Assembly (NCBI GenBank): GCA_036852015.1
Contig: JAANDG010000347.1
Span: forward strand, 62,001 to 126,000
Reading direction: 5' to 3'
DNA: 64,000 nucleotides
DNA from: Pelodera strongyloides
Taxonomy: Eukaryota > Nematoda > Chromadorea > Rhabditida > Rhabditidae
Positions 35,901 to 47,754 of the stretch are shown here, piece by piece. A program made the position numbers and the translations under genes. Position 1 is the stretch's first letter. Every line of letters begins with the position of its first letter. The notes under the pieces were generated by a model. It saw only the letters and a program-made list of their open reading frames with translations. It was not told the origin of the DNA and did not search any database.

Positions 35901-38900
35901 GCATGCGCCTGCGCTGCAGCTGCTGCCTGATGTTGCTGGAGAGCCAAAGTTTGCAATTGTTGAAGCTGAGAAGCTGCGGACACTGTGGGAAGTTGTTGCA
36001 GTCCTTGTAATTGGGCAAGATTTTGCTGCAGGAGAAGCGGATTGGCTGCACCGGGGATCGGAACCATCTTAAAGAATATCGCTTACAACATTTGGTTTTA
36101 GTAATCAGAAATTACTTTTTTAATTAACAGGTTAAAAACAAGAACATAATACAAATGAAGAAATATATTCAAAAGCTCACATAAACTTTAAAAAAAGCAC
36201 AACAACATTCATTTCCCGTTGAGTAATTTAGTAAACCTGATAATGTTGCTGATGATGGTGTTGCGATGTGGAAGAGACCATCTTTCCCATTGCTGCGGCT
36301 CCTACGGATGCTGCCCCAGGATGCTGCACGGCTGAAGCGGTCGGTGCCGAAGCAATTGGCATGTTGCCATATAGGGCAGGACTCTGCTGCGCTCCACTCA
36401 TGGCGTAGGCCTGTTGTTGCAGAAGCTAAAGTAAAGAATTATGAATCCAAATAATAAAACATGGGAATAAAAATTGAAAATTACGAATAAATAAACAAAT
36501 TTTTGTACAAAGTGCTAACTGTCCTACCTGCTCGATTCCCACCTGTTGATAGGCAGCAGCAGCAGAATATGGTTGTTGCACAGCAGCAACTGTTGCTTGC
36601 TGCTGCAGCAGAACGGGGTTTAGAAGCCCCATTTGAGCGGCCATTTGCTGCATTCGGCGGATCTAAAGGTGCAGTTATTTTTTAAGACAACTTCGAAGAC
36701 TTCATATCTTATAAATCGTATTTTGCTTTTATGAAGAGCGTACTTCTATAATCTAGAACTGCAATGGAAAATCAACGGCTGGTCATTGGTGTTTCGTTTA
36801 AAATGAAACAATCCAGTTGTAAATTCTACCTGTCTCTCCTTCTCAGTGTCCGCGTATTTGACCACGAGACTACTACTGGCACCGGGCATCGTTTGGCTTC
36901 CGTGAAGGGCAGTGATCGCCATCTGAAACGTATGCGAAATTAAAATTAAGAGTTGCGCATTTCCTTTCATTCGATCTACTACCCTTTCGTAAGCAATCGC
37001 GTGTGTACAATGTGCTTATCTAGTCTAGACTCATATGGATTACTTTCTAAAACTACACAATAAAATGAAGATTTTGTAGTATGATCAGTGATGCGTTATA
37101 AACTAGTTCACGAGCAATGTAACTGAAAAATTTATGTCATCGCCGTGAACGAGCCCATCGCGGTTTTCATAATAAAGTTGACTTTGCAATCACAAACCTG
37201 GGCATCCAATGCCTGGCAGTACTTTATAAAGGCGCATCCCTTGGAGGCACCATCGGCACCACGGAGGACGGTCACCTGAAAGAGTCTCCATAGAAAGAGA
37301 GAGTGAGAGAGAGCTAAAGTTAGAGAGATAGTGAAAAAGAGAAAGAGTACATGGAGAGCGCATAGTTGCATTTGGCTTCTGAAATCAAATTGATGCGCTA
37401 TCCGGAGGTGTGAAAAGATTATTCATTCAGGATTCAAGGCAGGAGCGCAACCTCACAGTCTGTTAAAAGGAAACACAAGGCCCACTCTAAAGCCTCTGAA
37501 ATCAGTCTAAGAGAGGGAGAGAGAGAGAAAGAGAGGAGGGAGAGAGAGAGTTCACCTACCTCTTCAAGTTGTCCAAATGGTGCAAAAAGAGCTCGTACAT
37601 CTTCTTCACTTTGTTGTTTGGATAGCATACCAACGAATAACTTCCTGTCCTCAACATTCTTCGGTGTTGCCGGACGGCTTTCGGTATCTGCTGGCTTCAC
37701 TTGCATCGCTCGGTTCATCTGAATAGACAAGTTCAGTTAATATTCAATTTTAAAATTAATACTCAGTCTTCCTATGCGGCCTTCAAGTTCCTTCAAGTTG
37801 TGTATGCTACAAACGTACAAAGTATCCAGCCCACATTTTGAAACAGCTGATTGAGCAGATTTTACATTCTTAGTATTTCAACAGAATCCATCTGCTACTT
37901 ACACAAGACTGAAGTCAGTGCCTATTTGTAGCGGTTACAACTGTAGATAGAGTACCTCTGAAACTTTGTAAACACACATCTTTATAACATCGTGATATCG
38001 GGCTATTGTGGTAGCTAATAAAAACGGTCATGATACAAGAAATATAACTAGAGTTGTCTTCGGACCGTGGTGAACAAAAATCAGGAAGAAGCAGGAAAAA
38101 TAAAGAAAAGTTCATGGATGTGACAATAAAACGTATATTTGAGAGTGAATACACATGTGAGGATTCTGAAGAAGAGTAGCAAGTCTGCCATCCCAAATGC
38201 ACATCGCCACGGGCCTGTATAACCTGATTTACGGAGCAAATTCGTTTGTCTTCACTCTCTTTATCTCTCATTCTCCTCTTTCTCTTCTCTTTCTTCTCTT
38301 TCTCCCTCTCTCTCCTCTCTTTTATATCTCTTCTATATATTTATATCTATTTCTTTCTCCATTCTTTCCCTTCCTCTCTTTCTCTTTTTCACTCTCTCTT
38401 TTCTCTGTCTCCATATCCCCCTCTCTCTCTTTCTTTACCTTTATCTTTCTATCTTTCTCTTTCTCTCACTCATTGCTTCCAGCGAAGGATCCATGACCAC
38501 AGGGAGCGAACCAGCGCTATATATTCTAACCGAACATCTTTGCAGAGCATCTTTGCTTTACTTGGCTTTTAACTTCATGCATTGGATAAGTCTATTGGAT
38601 AAGATACCTCGATTTTAGCTTCAATTATAATTAAGTTCCTCTTTGATTCTTCTAATCTTCACGAAGAAAGTTGTGCTCAAAAAAAGCTCATTCTGCTTTG
38701 AATAGGGCCATCAGAGATGTACGGAGAGAAGTTTGCTAGATTCATTGCTTTTTTATAATGGCGATGATGTTTAAGGAAATAATTCATATTTTTCCATCCC
38801 CTTGATGGTACGGTACTTACATACGGTAATTAATGTTACAATTCGGTGTATCATGGCTTTTATAGTAGCCGGATCCTATATAGGCTCATATTTCAGACTA

Positions 38901-41900
38901 ATTTCCGTCCCCTTTACGTAACTGACCCAAGCTTAACTATGAAGTGTAATTACAACCAAAGAGATTAAAAGTAAATTAAACTAATTAAACATGCATGCTA
39001 GTTCCTGGCATAGTTTTGTCTGCCGAAGTATGGTAATACTAAATTATAGAAATCATGCATTTGTATAAGAAATTGTAAGATTGTAAATAAATTATGTGAC
39101 TGTGGCAGACGGTGTGTTTTTGTGAAAATAACACTTGCAACATCAATCGTCTGAAATATGACAATTTTGGATTTTATTTATTTATTTTTCTAGTACGTCA
39201 TTTTTGTCATCTTAAATCCGTCCACACTAATACTCCTATGCTAATTGGCCACCCTTCGCGTTCAGCATAATTATATATGCATACAATCGATCAAGTAGAC
39301 GTTCACAATGAGATTGTAGCAGATGGTACGCGCACAATCGGGCGATCGGGCACCAAATGGTATGAAAGTGCTCACCATGGTTAGCCATGGTACTACAACA
39401 TTTTGTATCTGCACCCCATGTCACCATTTTTGACCACCTTGACAAATTCAGAAAGAGCACCTGCCTGCAGGCTGCAGGTTTGAAACCACAAACATTACAT
39501 ACTTATTGTTCTATGTTCTACCTATACAGTATTTCACAATTTCTATACTTAATAATGAAGCACAGAAAAAGAAAATATAAAATTTGCATGTTTTGGCAGA
39601 ACCCATCCACATGCAAAAGGCACGGACTCCCAGAGGAACCGAACTTTTGATGTCCTTCCTTAGCATCAATGTCTACAACATGACACAAGGCCAAGTGGGT
39701 GCCATATATGTCCATAATCCTCTATTCGGTAGCAGGGATGCTTTAATCTGGTGACAGGTGGAGGGCGGGCGCTCTTTCAAGGATATAACACCAAAATCCC
39801 GACCATCTCCATGACAGCTGTTAGCCTTATAAGGGAGCAGCTTGCCAAAGGAAACCAAATTGCCTACATTGCATGCTAATTAAGAAATGTTCCCTGGGTG
39901 TGGGAATATTGATTTTTCAGACCAGGGTAAAGGCGCACATGAAGCACCGTTTCTTGACTTGAACGCTTCGAGACCCAGGATGCAACTGATTCTCATTGAA
40001 ATTCTCATGTGTGTGGAACACAGTTTGCATATAATGCATGGTTTCAATTTGGCTCAGCGATATCCCTTACGCCGTAATCACCGTAATTTTCCAAAAAAAA
40101 AATCCAATGCTTATTATCACCCACACATCCCCATTACATCTCCCATTTGCTCGGGATTCTAAATGGAATAAAATATAAATTCCCGGTTTCCATACGCCCT
40201 AATGTACTTCATCGATCACGCGTTGTGTGTGCGGAAACCCGCAGTTCTGACATCCGATATATATGGGGAATGGGGGTGAATTTGAGTGTTGGACGGAGGC
40301 TGAACATGCCCGAAAGAACAACCCAATCCAGGGTACTTATTGATTTTTGAGCAAAAGCTCTCAAGAAAATGACTTCACATGGATAACGGAAAATGTAGGT
40401 AAAATTATTATCAATTGGGTAATAAAGCGTCTTATTACCCTCATTCTATTAGTTCTTTTACGATAGTGACTGATAATTGTTTACAGGACACTGTAGAAGC
40501 TCCTAAATGACTATTTAGAGGTTTTTCGAACTCACGTCACAGTCATTTTAGATTGTAAATTAGACCATATGCATGCATGTACATAACATACGCTGTTAAT
40601 TATTGAAGACTTCTGGGTATTTCAGTTGATTCAACTCCAAACAAGCCTTGGTTATTTATCCCGTTCTTACCATGATGTACACACTTCTACTTCAGTTCTC
40701 GTCCCTTTAATTGAACTGTTTCCCTTACTAGTTCGAGGTTAGAGAAGAGCTTTCAGAGGGTCTCTATCTTGACTTGGGCCACAACGAGAGGAAGAAAGGG
40801 AGAGAGAGAGGGAGAGGGAGCAAGAGAAAGAGAGAAAGGGAGGGAATGTTGAGAGTTAATTGAAAATTGCCGAGACAAGTAATTACAATTACTGCTCAAC
40901 CAAATGAATGAAAGCGACAAGAGAACGCATATGGAAATTGAAATACATCCACCCTTGATTGTAGGACATAAATTGCAAGGTGACGTTATTATAGGCATGG
41001 TAGAGGATTCTTAGATGATGTAGAATACTCTCAATACATATTGGCTAATCCAAGTTTAGATGGAACTGAACTTTACTGCTCCTATTTGTCTTTTAGACAA
41101 TTTCAAACTTTAAAAGATGATTGGCAAGATAATCCCAGGGTACATAGTAACACAAAAACATCGAAAAGGATTTTCAAAAAAGAAGGATGCGAATAAATCA
41201 CAAGGGCCGCTTTTTGAAAAGAATGGTGCAGGTGGACTGTTTGGATGTTAATGGAGTAAATGTGAATAAAATATCGAGCTCAAATTGAGTTCATTTATTT
41301 AACATAAGGAATACAGTGGACTGTAATACGTTTCAAAAACCGGTCGGTGGGCAGCTTTAATATAATATAAAGTGTAAGAAGTTACTCACTCCTGGCAGAG
41401 TCTTCTGGTCGTGCAGGGCATTTTGACATTTGACAGCACTCTCCCGATGACAATAAGTTAAAAACGCGCATCCTTTGTGCATACCTGGAAATATAATATT
41501 TTATTAAACCTATACATCATGTCATTAATTTTGAACGTGAATTGAATTGGCAGACTTTAGAGACCAGTTTTATCCAGTATTTATCTCATCGTATTATCCC
41601 TCTTCCTCACCTGTATATTTATCCTTCAAAATGGTGAATTCGTAAATTTTTCCAAACTGTTCGAAGAGGTGTCGTAGGTCCTTTTCCTCGAGATTTCGTG
41701 GGATCTAAAAATATACTTACCTTTATTTTATACTAATCATTTTACCACTTTAAACTATCCAAATATATATTTCAGTTCCTAAGATTCTATCCCCCTTGTT
41801 TAGTTTCCGACATAGCAGGAGGCATAAGCCTTTCCGGGGTCCCCCGGGGACCCTGCCTCGGGTAGGAATCCCGATGTGCAGATGGGATCAAATACTGGGA

Positions 41901-43288
41901 AGGAGATGGGAGGATATGCCTTGGCCATCTATGACACTCAATCTTCTCCCTTTTAGGGATCCCTGGGGAATGGCCGGGAATTGGTGAGGAAATATGTGAC
42001 TTGCGAATGGAACTCCCTGGGGATGGTAGAGGGAGGAAGCGGCCATGCAACGGGCTACTCCTACACATACATAAAGATATGTAAACAAAATTTAAGTTTG
42101 TTATACCCTAATTTATATTTATCTTTAATGAAATACAAGAGAAAAAATTAACACATCATTGTAACTGAATATACCAATCTTAACTAAGATAACCACATAA
42201 CCATAAATTCCTATTTTATAGGCCCCAGTTGATTCCCGTTTGATTAAGCACATATGCAGCACAAGCTATGAGCCACTATATAATAGTGCCTGTTGTCTAT
42301 AAGATGGATGATCTACTACCGTATCCATGCCCTCGATTCATTTCAGAAGTGCCATTACGTATTGAATAGGGTGTGCGCAATGAGGTGTCAGCTCTGCCCA
42401 TTCAGCTGGACATAATCATGTACAATTCGAGAATATTCATATCCCATTGGTTGTGACATAACTTGCCGATGCGCAGAATTTCTATTAAGGTTGCGAAATT
42501 CTATGCCAATTTGTAGTCCACCATACTGTAGGCATGACACTGATACTGTATTTAATACAGCCTCTCTTAACCAGCATAGTAACTATTTATTTCCAGGTTG
42601 CCATGGGCTTGGCCATTCTCCCCTCTTCCTACTTGGGACACAAGAAAAATCGATTGCCGAGCTTCACAACAAGGGACCCAAAATGGAAAAGGGGCTAGGG
42701 AGTAGGTTACCTACGCTTGACTGAACTGAGCTATATAGGAAATTACGTTCGGCACAACCTAAACCATGCACCCGCGAAGGGATGGAGTTTTACATAGTTT
42801 ACGATGCGCAACCCTTTTATCTTGATTGACGATTAATACTAGACTAGTTTTACTATTATTATTCTGGAAAGAGACATTAGATCCAGTTTGTTTAATTATT
42901 AATATACCCAGAAATAAATGAAGAATAATTTTTTGAAATTGTCAAGGCCAAGACTTCCCCGTCCGCTCTCTGGAAATTCCATTCCCAGAGAAAATCTAGT
43001 AGCAAGAAAATCAGATGCGCTGGTAATTCATTTTAACTTAAGTGTGACTACTTGAGTAATGGAGTGTGCAGCGGACTTTCTGATTGTCGCTATGTCCAGA
43101 AATACGAGAAAAGTAAATTTAAAGAAAACAGTTGGCTCAAAAAACATCGGATTTCAATAAAATAAGAATACTACCATTAATCATGTACCAACCTGTCCGA
43201 CAAAAAGTTTAAGCGCGTCTGGATCTTTGACTGGAAAACCATTCGAATCGGTGGAGCATGCCGAACTGGCACGTACTTCATGTACCAT
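32982..43288 (-). CDS. CELF: CELF/Bruno-family RNA-binding protein, complete, 13 exons
   Basis: Nuclear/cytoplasmic regulator of splicing, translation and decay that binds GU-rich RNA (family knowledge). Start ATG 43286-43288. Exons: 43193-43288, 41611-41704, 41390-41484, 37560-37718, 37198-37275, 36830-36922, 36528-36662, 36237-36425, 35878-36067, 35072-35182, 34488-34571, 33686-33835, 32982-33103 (stop TGA). All phases join; 531 aa, typical of CELF1/2-like proteins. RRM1 about residues 27-105 ([23 protein letters not shown]1 KGCAFLTY). RRM2 about 120-195 ([23 protein letters not shown]1 KGCAFIKY). A Gln/Ala-rich linker runs about 206-440. RRM3 about 446-523 ([23 protein letters not shown]1 KCFGFVSY). 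C-terminus [18 protein letters not shown]. The large 3.7-kb intron between RRM1 and RRM2 (37719-41389) and microsatellite-flanked small introns may permit regulated splicing. Confidence 0.97.
33522..33642 (+). repeat. M2-like MITE fragment
   Basis: Ends ATGCGTTTCAAAACCCGGACGTTTTTCACTTTAA, the M2 right end. The left part is diverged. Lies 44 nt from the CELF exon at 33686. Confidence 0.45.
34873..34952. repeat. GA-rich microsatellite in CELF intron
   Basis: GAGAGA/GAGC repeats on the plus strand, so CU-rich in the CELF pre-mRNA, between the exons at 35072 and 34571. Confidence 0.9.
37278..37345 (-). repeat. CU-rich tract at the 3' end of a CELF intron
   Basis: On the transcribed strand, CTCTTTCTC/CTCTCTC repeats lead to the AG acceptor of the exon 37198-37275. 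Works as an extended polypyrimidine tract and may bind PTB-type regulators. Confidence 0.7.
37510..37558 (-). repeat. CU-rich tract just after a CELF 5' splice site
   Basis: Directly downstream of the GTAGGTGA donor at 37559 the transcript reads CTCTCTCTCTCCCTCC and onward for about 45 nt. This is unusual, since pyrimidine tracts normally sit at the other end of an intron. Confidence 0.7.
38264..38470. repeat. Long CT-rich tract in the large CELF intron
   Basis: About 200 nt almost entirely of C and T on the plus strand (purine-rich in the CELF pre-mRNA), with TCTTTCTC-type units of irregular length. Confidence 0.9.
40795..40842. repeat. GA-rich microsatellite
   Basis: GAAAGGGAGAGAGAGAGGG-type repeats in the large CELF intron. 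Confidence 0.85.
41283..41361 (+). repeat. M2 MITE, right-end fragment
   Basis: GAATACAGTGGACTG, then ATACGTTTCAAAAACCGGTCGG and terminal GCTTTAA. Lies 28 nt from the CELF exon at 41390. Confidence 0.45.
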
Positions 43289-43470
43289 TGTGGTAGACTA
43301 ATACAGTAGTAGGCACTGTAGGGGTACTGTACAGTTAGGAGTACTGTATGACGAAACGGGACCAGACCACGAACAATTCACGACCACAAGACTAGAGTGC
43401 CTGGGGTGGTGCTCGGGCTTCTAATGCCATTAGAAATTTATCTGAAGTAGAGGAGGAATAGAGGACGCTG

Positions 43471-43500
43471 ATTGGCTGAGACCGACAAGCCCCGCCCACT
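43471..43500 (-). promoter_or_regulatory. Candidate CELF promoter elements (GC box and CCAAT box)
   Basis: Read on the minus strand, GGGCGGGGC is followed about 15 nt later by AGCCAATCAG, about 180 nt upstream of the CELF start codon. No TATA box is evident. Both words are classic SP1- and NF-Y-type sites, but short enough to occur by chance. Confidence 0.35.
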
Positions 43501-43569
43501 ATTCTGCCGCACCATGGTTTCGGACAGACAGCTGCACGGGAGCCGCACCGACGATTAGCATGACCTCTC

Positions 43570-45796
43570 GAGTCAGAGAGAGGAGAGGGAGCAGGGAAAG
43601 GGGGAGATGCAGGACTGACAGATGGACGACAGACTGAAGGAGGTCTGAATGGGACTACTGATTAAGCGAGCCAAGACTTGTTCTACCCTATTCTCGTGGA
43701 AGTCGAGTTTAAACAAGGATCTAGGGGTGCGTAAAATATATTCAAAGTGACTGCACACGAGAATGTGTGCATCTTCTGGCAAATGTTATATCGTAATATC
43801 CATTCTTACAATCAGCAGAAGTTTAGAATAACAAAACAACCTCGTGCGACTGGCCCAGACGCTAATCTAGAAGTGTTTAGTCGGATTAATATTCTTAAAT
43901 GGTTTTAAATATGGCAATATACACATGTACTTCGAAAGTCTATCAAATGTCCATCAACTCATCACTAACGAAAAAAAGTCATTGAAATTGAAAAGACGGT
44001 ATAGTCGAGTTTTGCTCAATCTTTACTGCTAATATGGTTCATCATAAGCTTATGAATGCTCAATAGCACTTATTGTGGCGGATACTCATTACATGATTCA
44101 GTAAGAAGCTTAACATGCTAATTATCTTAATTGCCATGGAACGTTTGCACGGTGTTGTAATATACGCTAACTAATTATAAAGGGGAAAGGTGCGTGTAGC
44201 TGGTACCGTAATTTGTCTCCACTTTATAGATTATAAGATTTGTGGTCGAGTACGAAATTAGCTTCAATTAAAATACATAAAGTTTATATTTCCTCACGCA
44301 AGTCGTAAATCGTACAGTAGAAATTGACTATTTTTTTTTGTTGTACAGTATTTTGAGCAAGTTGAGTGTGCCTACTGTTCTTTACCAAAATAAAGAGAAA
44401 AATAAAGGGAACTTTGTTCTAATGGGGCGCGGAACATTATAACTTATAATAATGTCACTCTGTCATGTGTCACATAGCTGTTACTAGTTATATTTAAGAA
44501 AGTTCTATCTTGGAACTTCTGGTAAAATTATCTTCATCCCTCTCTCCCTTTCTTTCTGCCTCTCTCTCTCTTTCTTCCCCTTTTATTTTGTATGATATAT
44601 AATATCATAGTATTGGCAGCATTTCCACAAAGCCTTAGCCTAACTTTCTCAGTTATGCAATCATAAGACGTTAGGCGTTTGCTGACTTCTAGGGCATTAG
44701 GTCTACCATTGCCTGCAAGAGCGCGATCAGACTTAATGGACTGCACCTGCCACCACTACCGAATAAGAGATACTAAAGAGCAGTGGCCCCTGATGACCCC
44801 TGCTGGGTAGCTACAGTGGATTTGAAGCGTTTGAACAGTAAAATATTATGTTTATTTAAGAAGTCCAACTTTTGGGAAGGTGATTACGGACTACAGTTAG
44901 GACAAAATACGTACCTTTAGCTGTGTGTGGAGTGAATGTGCGCAAGAAAAAATACAATATTATGGGAGCTTTGACCACTTTACTTTCTCATGAGCCTGAC
45001 CCTTTATTAGTATAAGTATTAAAATATTTAAGCCTGACCCTTTATTAGTATAAGTATTAAAATATTTAAGCCGTCGGTTTGTCGGTTTTATCATGCTCTA
45101 TGTTCAGTACCCACCACTAGATGAGAATCCCCAACATTTCACTTATTCATGATCATTAGCCACCTTTTATTAGAATAAGTGAGAAAATAGTTAAGCCTAA
45201 TAATTAGTTAAGCCGAACTGTCGGTTTTTTCATGTTCTATGTTTATTTCTGTAGATGTAGGTCCATGTCCTAAACCCAGTCTGTACATGGCAGGTGGCCT
45301 CAAATCCCCCATGTTATACCTGCCAGCTGTGCTCCACATACACGTAAAAGTCGTTTGTTTGCGCACAAATTGTGCGCAAACCTTGTCCCATAAAACACAC
45401 GATAAGAAGACTTCTTGTCTGGCTTACCGCACTTAGCGTTAGCGTGCTATTTTATTTATTTATTAAATAACATGAGGTGGGCATCAAATAATATGAAGAG
45501 AAAGCAATCTACATATAACGAAACCACTATATTGCTCTGTAAGGTAGGTTGTAAACCACTATTTTTTGGATTTGTTCGATAAAATATGTTCAAAAATGGG
45601 GTGATAAGAAATTAAGCATGCAGTTTGTGAAGCTATATAATGAAACGCGTTTCTCGGTAAGATATTGTTAAAGTGTTATTTACCTCGATACTCGTGTGAA
45701 TGAATGGGCATGGCACAAAACAAGTAAACATTCTAATTTTTTATTAATTTAATTACTATTTTAATTTAATCGTGTCGGTGGCGTGCGGGCGCGGCT
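43570..45796. other. Intergenic, no gene seen
   Basis: AT-rich with a CT tract near 44537-44580, a piece (about 44680-44760, minus strand) similar to the putative LTR at 13881, and M1-derived direct repeats at 44994-45069. Open frames are short and unsupported. Confidence 0.5.
44994..45069 (+). repeat. Exact tandem duplication of an M1-end fragment
   Basis: A 38-nt unit beginning GCCTGACCCTTTATTAGTAT is present twice without mismatch (44994-45031 and 45032-45069). Its start is the M1 right terminus. A diverged echo follows near 45165-45200. Confidence 0.85.
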
Positions 45797-47746
45797 TCAA
45801 ATCTTCAACGACGGGGGTTCGACGTCAATTTCAGATGGCTCTACGGAATAGATTGAAACGTCTGAGAGAGCAGTCACTGAGAAACCGGACATGGCTGAAA
45901 TTACATGCAAATTATTAAGTAGTGCTGGACTAAGCAATGTTCGTGCAAGTTTTATTTGTATGAGGAAGCATAAGTATTTAATGTATACTTTATTCAGCAT
46001 AAAGTACTGTACAATCTTAGTTCTAGAGAAACCAGGCCATGGAGAGTCACCTCAGGAATTCAAAAACCTTATTCTAGACACCTCACCTGTACTGAGGTGA
46101 TCCTCCTGAACAGGAACCAATATGAAGTTCCTGAGTCTCTGCAGACATTCTATCGAATCACTGACTAACGGGGCACCCGGATACGATGATACGGGGAATG
46201 GCACTGAAACAAGATCAGTTCAGATTTTCTGAGTATTTGAACGGAACACAACTTGATCATAATCATAGTGCTGCTATGCATCAGGCCCGGGACCCATCTG
46301 TTGATTATTCTAAGGGCGCGTTCGGATTGCGAAAAGAAAGAAAAGAAATCAAAAAAGTAGTTCGGGATGGCCCTTAAAAATTTTCCGAAATTCCGTTGTG
46401 GGGACCGCACAGGCACAGTACACTATTTGGAGCAACTCTCGAATTGTTTGCCGCAGGCGCTTGTGCTACATTATTCTCGTTCCTAAAGAGTTGCTCCAAA
46501 TAGTGTACTGTGCGGTCCCACAACGAATTTCCTCCTACTGTGGAGAATTCGGAAAATTTTTAAGGGCCATCCCGAACTACTTTTTTGATTTCTTAATCTT
46601 CAGTTGTTTCATATACGTTGCATAAAAAGTTGAGTTTAGCATGGACGCATCCTGATAATCCCAAACCCCTTGATAAACTTGTTGACCCTTGTTAATACCT
46701 AATGTGATGTACCATGAAGCTCAGTCTTGGGTGTTATCTTTTCTTAAATAACAATGTATAGCCTACTCTCGCAGGCGATTTCGCTGAAAGGCTCCGAGTA
46801 GATAGAGCAATCCAGAAGGTCCTCCTCCCCTTCACTCAGTGACTCGATCTGGGAGGTGAGCACCAGGTCAGCAAAGGTGACATTGGTCTGTGAGGGTGGA
46901 AGACTGTACACTGACACGTCTTGGTCTGCCCAGCTATCCTCACCTGAAATAGGACCGTAGGAGTCTCTCTTTCTTGAAGCCTCTCTCGCTCTCTCTCTTG
47001 ATCTCGAATCATCTGTCTCTCTCTCTTACTACCTCTCTCTTTTACTCTCACGCTTTTACTCTCCCTCTCTCGCTCCGAAATCTGTACTCGTTAGCATACC
47101 ATGTACGGTTACATTCGTTTCAGAGGGTGGTTGCGAGTAAATCGAGTATTCCGAAGCAGCCTGCAGCATCGAACTGGCAGTACGCAAGTCATCGTCGTCA
47201 ACTTGTTGTTCTAAAACATCTTCAAATATTCGACGCATCACCTCAAAGTAGATGTATCCTCCACTCTCGTACTTCATGGAAAGACGCAGAAAAAACAAGT
47301 CCTTTAGAACAGGGCTACTTTTATTACATAGCTGAAAGGCTGAAACATCCGGAAATCGGTTTTCATAAACATTTCTTTGGAAAAACAACAGTTATCAAGC
47401 AACCGCTACCTTGCTGAAGAAATTCTCTCATCGATACGATAATTTCGGAAGGAGGCATGTTTGAGTACATCGACAGATCGGACACACACGTGTATTCACT
47501 ATCGGACACTGGAATACGGTCATTTACAGATGTCTAACTTCATAGAACACGCCTACAGTACTCCTTCGTTCCTCGTGTTTTTCCCTGTAGTCCTTCTAAA
47601 CCCTTCCTTCATTACCGTAATGTGGTCGTAGAGTCTGTCCACAATACAAATAGTTATTAAATACAGAATAAAAAGCCTTACTGTAGAAAATTGAAACTCC
47701 AAAACTCACGACTCTCGCTGGTATTTTCTATATGAACAGGATCCAT
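45797..47746 (-). CDS. Protein with repeated S-x-Y-S-x-x-P-S-E motifs (216 aa)
   Basis: Family not recognised. Start ATG 47744-47746. Exons: 47710-47746, 47410-47508, 47100-47339, 46767-46943, 45797-45894 (stop TGA). All phases join. Five related motifs are spread along the chain: DLSMYSNMPPSEIIV, EYSIYSQPPSETNVTV, DVSVYSLPPSQTNVTF, DCSIYSEPFSEIA and DVSIYSVEPSEIDVEPPS. Two lie beside exon junctions, and four of the five exons carry at least one. Between the first and second motifs is a predicted helical segment (KYESGGYIYFEVMRRIFEDV) followed by an acidic DDDD. No signal peptide or membrane segment. The motifs resemble short linear peptides with conserved Ser/Tyr, so phospho-regulated docking or immunoreceptor-like tyrosine motifs are possible; that is inference only. 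The short first exon starts MDPVHIENTSES. Confidence 0.75.
46343..46594. repeat. MITE family M6 with long terminal inverted repeats
   Basis: 46343-46389 (AAGAAATCAAAAAAGTAGTT and on to TTTTCCGAA) is the reverse complement of about 46548-46594. A second inner pair around GCACAGTACACTATTTGGAG and its complement follows. Lies in the last intron of the S-x-Y-S repeat gene. No target duplication was recognised. Confidence 0.8.
46965..47085. repeat. CT-rich microsatellite in intron
   Basis: CTCTCTCGCTCTC-type repeats on the plus strand between exons 47100-47339 and 46767-46943. Confidence 0.85.
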
Positions 47747-47754
47747 GGCTATCA

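Noticed and set aside
38197..38572. Ser/Leu/Phe-rich open frames
   Set aside because: Pure CT microsatellite translation.
39387..40350. Plus-strand open frames in the large CELF intron
   Set aside because: No domain, no splice structure, and low-complexity surroundings.
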